64,000 nt of DNA from Pseudomonas sp. GD03919 (lineage in GTDB: Bacteria; Pseudomonadota; Gammaproteobacteria; Pseudomonadales; Pseudomonadaceae). The first letter of the stretch is position 1, and each line of letters starts with the position of its first letter. The stretch lies in contig NZ_CP104582.1 in assembly GCF_029814935.1 (NCBI RefSeq), positions 1,426,001 through 1,490,000 of the forward strand, read 5' to 3'. Positions 61,146 to 64,000 of the stretch are shown in pieces. Made by a program: the position numbers and the translations under genes. Below the pieces are notes generated by a model, which saw only the letters and a program-made list of their open reading frames with translations, did not search any database and was not told where the DNA came from.

Positions 61146-62924
61146 TCAGGCAGCGAACTCCTCATCAGTGAAGGCCATCAGTGTCGCCTTGCCAGCCTTG
61201 ATTTCGCTGAGCAGGGCATCGGTTTCCGGCAGGATGCGCGCCATGAAGAAGTCGGCAGACTTGACCTTGGCTGCATAGAAATGGGTTTCCGAGGTGCCAG
61301 CATCGAGGTGCCGCTGGGCCAGTTGGGCTTGCTGCGACCACAGCCACGCCAGACTGGCCAGGCCGAACAGGCGCAGGTAAGGGGTAGCCGCGGCGGCGGC
61401 CTGCTCCGGATCCTTGCTGCCTTCGCTGGCCAGCCATAGGGTGGCTTGCTGCAGTTGCTTCAGTGCCTGGGTGACCGCCGCCGCGTGCGGGGCATCGGCA
61501 TTGCTCTTGAGCCAGCCTTCGACCAGGGCGAAATAGGCGCGCACGGCACGGCCGCCCCCCAAGGCCAGTTTGCGGCCCACCAGGTCCAGCGCCTGGATGC
61601 CGTTGGTGCCTTCGTAGATACGGGTAATGCGGCTGTCGCGCACCAGTTGCTCGATGCCCCAGTCTTCGGTGAAGCCCGAGCCGCCAAGCACCTGCAGGCC
61701 TTCGTTGGCGCAGGTGAAGCCTTCATCGGTGAGGAAGGCCTTGACCACAGGAGTGAGCAGCTGCACCAGGTCATCGGCGCGGCTGCGCGTTTCGGCATCC
61801 TCGGCGCCATGCGCGATGTCCTGTTGCAGGCCGGCGAAGTAGGCGAGGGCACGGCAGCCCTCGATAATCACCTTCTGCCGCAGCAGCATGCGCCGCACGT
61901 CCGGGTGCACCATGATCGGGTCGGCCGGTTTGTCGGCTGCTTTGGGCCCTGAGATCGAGCGGCTCTGCAGGCGCTCGCGGGCGAAGCCGAGGGCGATCTG
62001 GTAGGCGCTTTCGGCCACGCCCAGACCCTGCATGCCGACCATCAGGCGCGCCGAGTTCATCATGGTGAACATGCAGCTCAGGCCCTTGTTCGGTTCGCCG
62101 ATCAGCCAGCCTCTGGCGCCCTCGAAATTCATCACGCAGGTGGCCGAGCCCTTGATGCCCATCTTGTGTTCCAAGCCGCCACAGAACACCGGGTTGCGGC
62201 TGCCATCCTCGAGGAACTTGGGCACCAGGAACAGGGAGATGCCTTTGACGCTGTCGGGTGCGTCCGGCAGCTTGGCCAGCACCAGATGGACGATGTTGTC
62301 GACCAGGTCGTGTTCACCGCCGGTGATCCAGATCTTGGTGCCGGTGATGGCGTAGCTGCCGTCGGCCTGCGGCACGGCGCGGGTGCGGATCAGGCCGAGA
62401 TCGGTACCGCATTGCGGTTCGGTCAGGCACATGGTGCCGGTCCACTCGCCGCTGATCAGGCGCGGCAGGTATTGCGCCTGCTGTTCAGGGGTGCCGTGGC
62501 TGGTCAGGGCGTTGATGGCGCCGTGGGTCAGGCCCGGGTACATGCCCAGTGACAGGTTGGCCGAACAGGTCATTTCCTCGACCAGCATGTTCAGTACATG
62601 TGGCAGACCCTGGCCACCAAACTCGGGTGTACAGGCCAGGGCTGTCCAGCCCCCTTCAGCAAACTGCTTATAGGCGGCCTTGAAGCCATCCGGGGTGCGT
62701 ACGCTGCGGCTCTGCGGGTCGTACTGGCAGCCTTGCTTGTCGCCTGGGCCGTTCAGCGGTGCCAGCACGTTCTCGGCCAGCTTGGCAGCTTCTTCGAGAA
62801 TCGCACCGCCAAGGTCAGCGCTGAGTTCACGGTGTTCGGGCAGGTTTTGCAGCTGGGTGTAGGCGTCGAGCAGTTCTTCGAACACGAAGTGCATGTCACG
62901 CAGCGGAGCACGGTAGGACGGCAT
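61146..62924 (-). CDS. Acyl-CoA dehydrogenase (FadE/AcdA type with C-terminal extension)
   Basis: FAD enzyme of 592 residues performing the first step of fatty-acid beta-oxidation. FAD/substrate motifs are MCLTEPQCGTDLGLIRTRAV and KIWITGGEHDLVDNIVHLV. The catalytic Glu is in SRITRIYEGTNGIQALDLVG. The extra ~130 C-terminal residues mark the ~590-residue class common in Pseudomonas rather than short-chain enzymes. Chain-length preference is not readable. A perfect palindrome lies 13 bp before the start, so repression by a dedicated regulator is likely. Confidence 0.92.
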   Translation of the reverse strand: MPSYRAPLRDMHFVFEELLDAYTQLQNLPEHRELSADLGGAILEEAAKLAENVLAPLNGPGDKQGCQYDPQSRSVRTPDGFKAAYKQFAEGGWTALACTPEFGGQGLPHVLNMLVEEMTCSANLSLGMYPGLTHGAINALTSHGTPEQQAQYLPRLISGEWTGTMCLTEPQCGTDLGLIRTRAVPQADGSYAITGTKIWITGGEHDLVDNIVHLVLAKLPDAPDSVKGISLFLVPKFLEDGSRNPVFCGGLEHKMGIKGSATCVMNFEGARGWLIGEPNKGLSCMFTMMNSARLMVGMQGLGVAESAYQIALGFARERLQSRSISGPKAADKPADPIMVHPDVRRMLLRQKVIIEGCRALAYFAGLQQDIAHGAEDAETRSRADDLVQLLTPVVKAFLTDEGFTCANEGLQVLGGSGFTEDWGIEQLVRDSRITRIYEGTNGIQALDLVGRKLALGGGRAVRAYFALVEGWLKSNADAPHAAAVTQALKQLQQATLWLASEGSKDPEQAAAAATPYLRLFGLASLAWLWSQQAQLAQRHLDAGTSETHFYAAKVKSADFFMARILPETDALLSEIKAGKATLMAFTDEEFAA

Positions 62925-62936
62925 ATCGATTTACCT

Positions 62937-62969
62937 AAAGCTGTACAAGGATTTGTTGTGTACAGCTTT
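62937..62969. promoter_or_regulatory. Perfect 11-bp inverted repeat upstream of the acyl-CoA dehydrogenase gene
   Basis: AAAGCTGTACA and TGTACAGCTTT are exact inverted repeats with an 11-bp spacer. A third related half, GTATAGCTGT, follows at 62971. On the minus strand the site lies between a -10-like TATACA and the ATG, a typical repressor position. It does not resemble the Pseudomonas PsrA box I know. Confidence 0.7.
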
Positions 62970-62979
62970 TGTATAGCTG

Positions 62980-63487
62980 TTTTTCTTCCTTTGCAAGCCC
63001 TTTTGAGCACGTTCGTGCAATGACTGCTGCGTCACGCATGGGGTTGTGCAGGCTGTACAGGTTTTGCCCGTCTCGAGGCGATAGTGCCCGACAGCGTCTC
63101 AGGTGTGCCCGGGCTCCCGGGGCGTGAGTGTGATCACCAACCACTGGCAGGTACTCGTTAAGCGTCCCGATTCCAGCCCCGCCATGCAGTACAGGGTTTC
63201 AAGGCCGGCGCCTCTCGCTAGTCAGGGCACGTTGCTACTCAGCTCCATGCGGCTGTCATCTGGCCGTTGAGGAAGGCACGATGGCATCGTCGTTAACCCC
63301 GTATCCCGGCTCGAGACATCACTGCGTCACGCGGATTGTCGATATCCCTGTCATGGGCCAAGGCATGGTTCTGCATGCCCAGGAGACCGCAGCAATTGAT
63401 TGATTGTCGGGCTGCGTGCCAGAACAACGCGCAGCTGTGGATTAAAAGCTGCGCCAGAAACTTGCATTCGGCCAGCCAGCTTCAAGA
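62980..63487. other. Gene-free stretch
   Basis: No open frame with a ribosome site, no clear terminator and no repeat-family member is seen here. Base composition is closer to even than in the surrounding genes. It separates the divergent dehydrogenase gene from the membrane-protein gene at the window end. Confidence 0.5.
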
Positions 63488-63514
63488 ATGAAGGGACCGG
63501 ATCAGGATTTCAGC

Positions 63515-64000
63515 ATGCGATCACTCTCGAGCTTCGGCAGACGCTTTCGCCAACTCTGGCAGGGGGCTGACCTCGCGCTGGTCGGCCAGCGCCGTGAGCG
63601 ACGCATGCGCATGCTGGCCAGCCTGGTGATGATCGCGATGGGCTTGCTCTGGGGCGTGTTCTTTTCCTCGCGCGGCTACTGGGCGATTGTTGTCATGGAT
63701 GTTGGGATCATTCTCAGTGGTGTTGCGGTCTTCGCCCTGACCCTTGGCAACCGGGCACGCAGGGCCAACCTGATCCTGTTCAGCGCGCTGATTCTGGTGG
63801 TCGTCGCCTCGACCCTGTTGCTCGATCCCCCGACACTCACGGCGCCGCGTGCCACGCACCTGTATCTGCTGCCGGTGGCCGTGGGTGCCCTGATGGCTTT
63901 TCGTGACGATCCACTGTGGCTGCGGTACGGCGTCTCGCTGCTCTGTCTGCTGCTATTCGTCGCGTTGGCGGCGTCGAACTGGCGGCCAACCGATCTTTAC
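63515..64000 (+). CDS. Multi-pass membrane protein, N-terminal part
   Basis: The frame is open to the window end. After a basic N-terminus ([30 protein letters not shown]) come five hydrophobic segments: [66 protein letters not shown] and [19 protein letters not shown] lies 7 bp before the ATG; an in-frame ATG at 63488 is possible. Such membrane domains often head diguanylate or adenylate cyclases or sensor kinases, but the output domain lies outside the window, so no function is claimed. Confidence 0.75.
   Translation, partial: MRSLSSFGRRFRQLWQGADLALVGQRRERRMRMLASLVMIAMGLLWGVFFSSRGYWAIVVMDVGIILSGVAVFALTLGNRARRANLILFSALILVVVASTLLLDPPTLTAPRATHLYLLPVAVGALMAFRDDPLWLRYGVSLLCLLLFVALAASNWRPTDLY

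Overview
The window looks like a Pseudomonas chromosome of the P. mendocina/oleovorans/stutzeri kind. This rests on a high-GC coding style, a hexR-zwf-pgl-eda Entner-Doudoroff block, phhABC/phhR phenylalanine catabolism, acs, a phosphatase-synthase fusion for glucosylglycerol, several chemoreceptors, and many short palindromic REP-type repeats between genes. The genus is a confident inference; the species is not resolved.

Layout. 0-8 kb: the end of a response regulator and its RstB-like kinase, a phosphopantetheinyl transferase, an intergenic structured-RNA candidate, an MFS/acyltransferase fusion, a SugE-type guanidinium exporter behind a guanidine-II riboswitch, a BASS-family transporter and hexR. 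8-11 kb: zwf-pgl-eda behind a HexR operator. 11-15 kb: an aldo/keto reductase and an arsR-gap-arsJ arsenate-resistance operon. 15-37 kb: a starch/maltodextrin island with lamB-malM-malE2, a maltotetraose-forming amylase, a chemoreceptor, a kinase-fold gene, malS, malEFG, malT, an alpha-glucosidase and malK. 37-40 kb: a ~500-bp inverted-repeat element, a 3'-truncated alpha/beta hydrolase, then a second, 5'-truncated zwf with complete pgl and eda. 40-48.7 kb: a chemoreceptor, ggpPS-ycaD and phhABC. 49-64 kb: phhR, a deaminase, a CaiB-type CoA transferase, acs, a chemoreceptor, an EAL protein, small envelope proteins, an acyl-CoA dehydrogenase and the start of a membrane protein.

The main structural observation is a direct repeat. 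Positions 9072-10941 (3' zwf, pgl, eda) recur at 38345-40214 with a constant offset of 29,273 bp and no indel. The arsenate operon and the whole maltodextrin regulon lie between the copies. The right junction cuts both an alpha/beta hydrolase gene and zwf. The segment therefore looks like an additive integration anchored in zwf-pgl-eda, with the second copy being the resident remnant.

The mal genes read as one regulon. GGGGAGGATGTG-type sites, close to the enterobacterial MalT box, precede lamB, malE and the alpha-glucosidase. Extracellular G4-amylase and periplasmic MalS shorten starch, LamB and MalEFGK import maltodextrins, and the glucosidase releases glucose, which would enter the adjacent Entner-Doudoroff genes. 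A chemoreceptor, a second MalE without its own permease and a kinase-fold protein are unusual additions whose roles are open.
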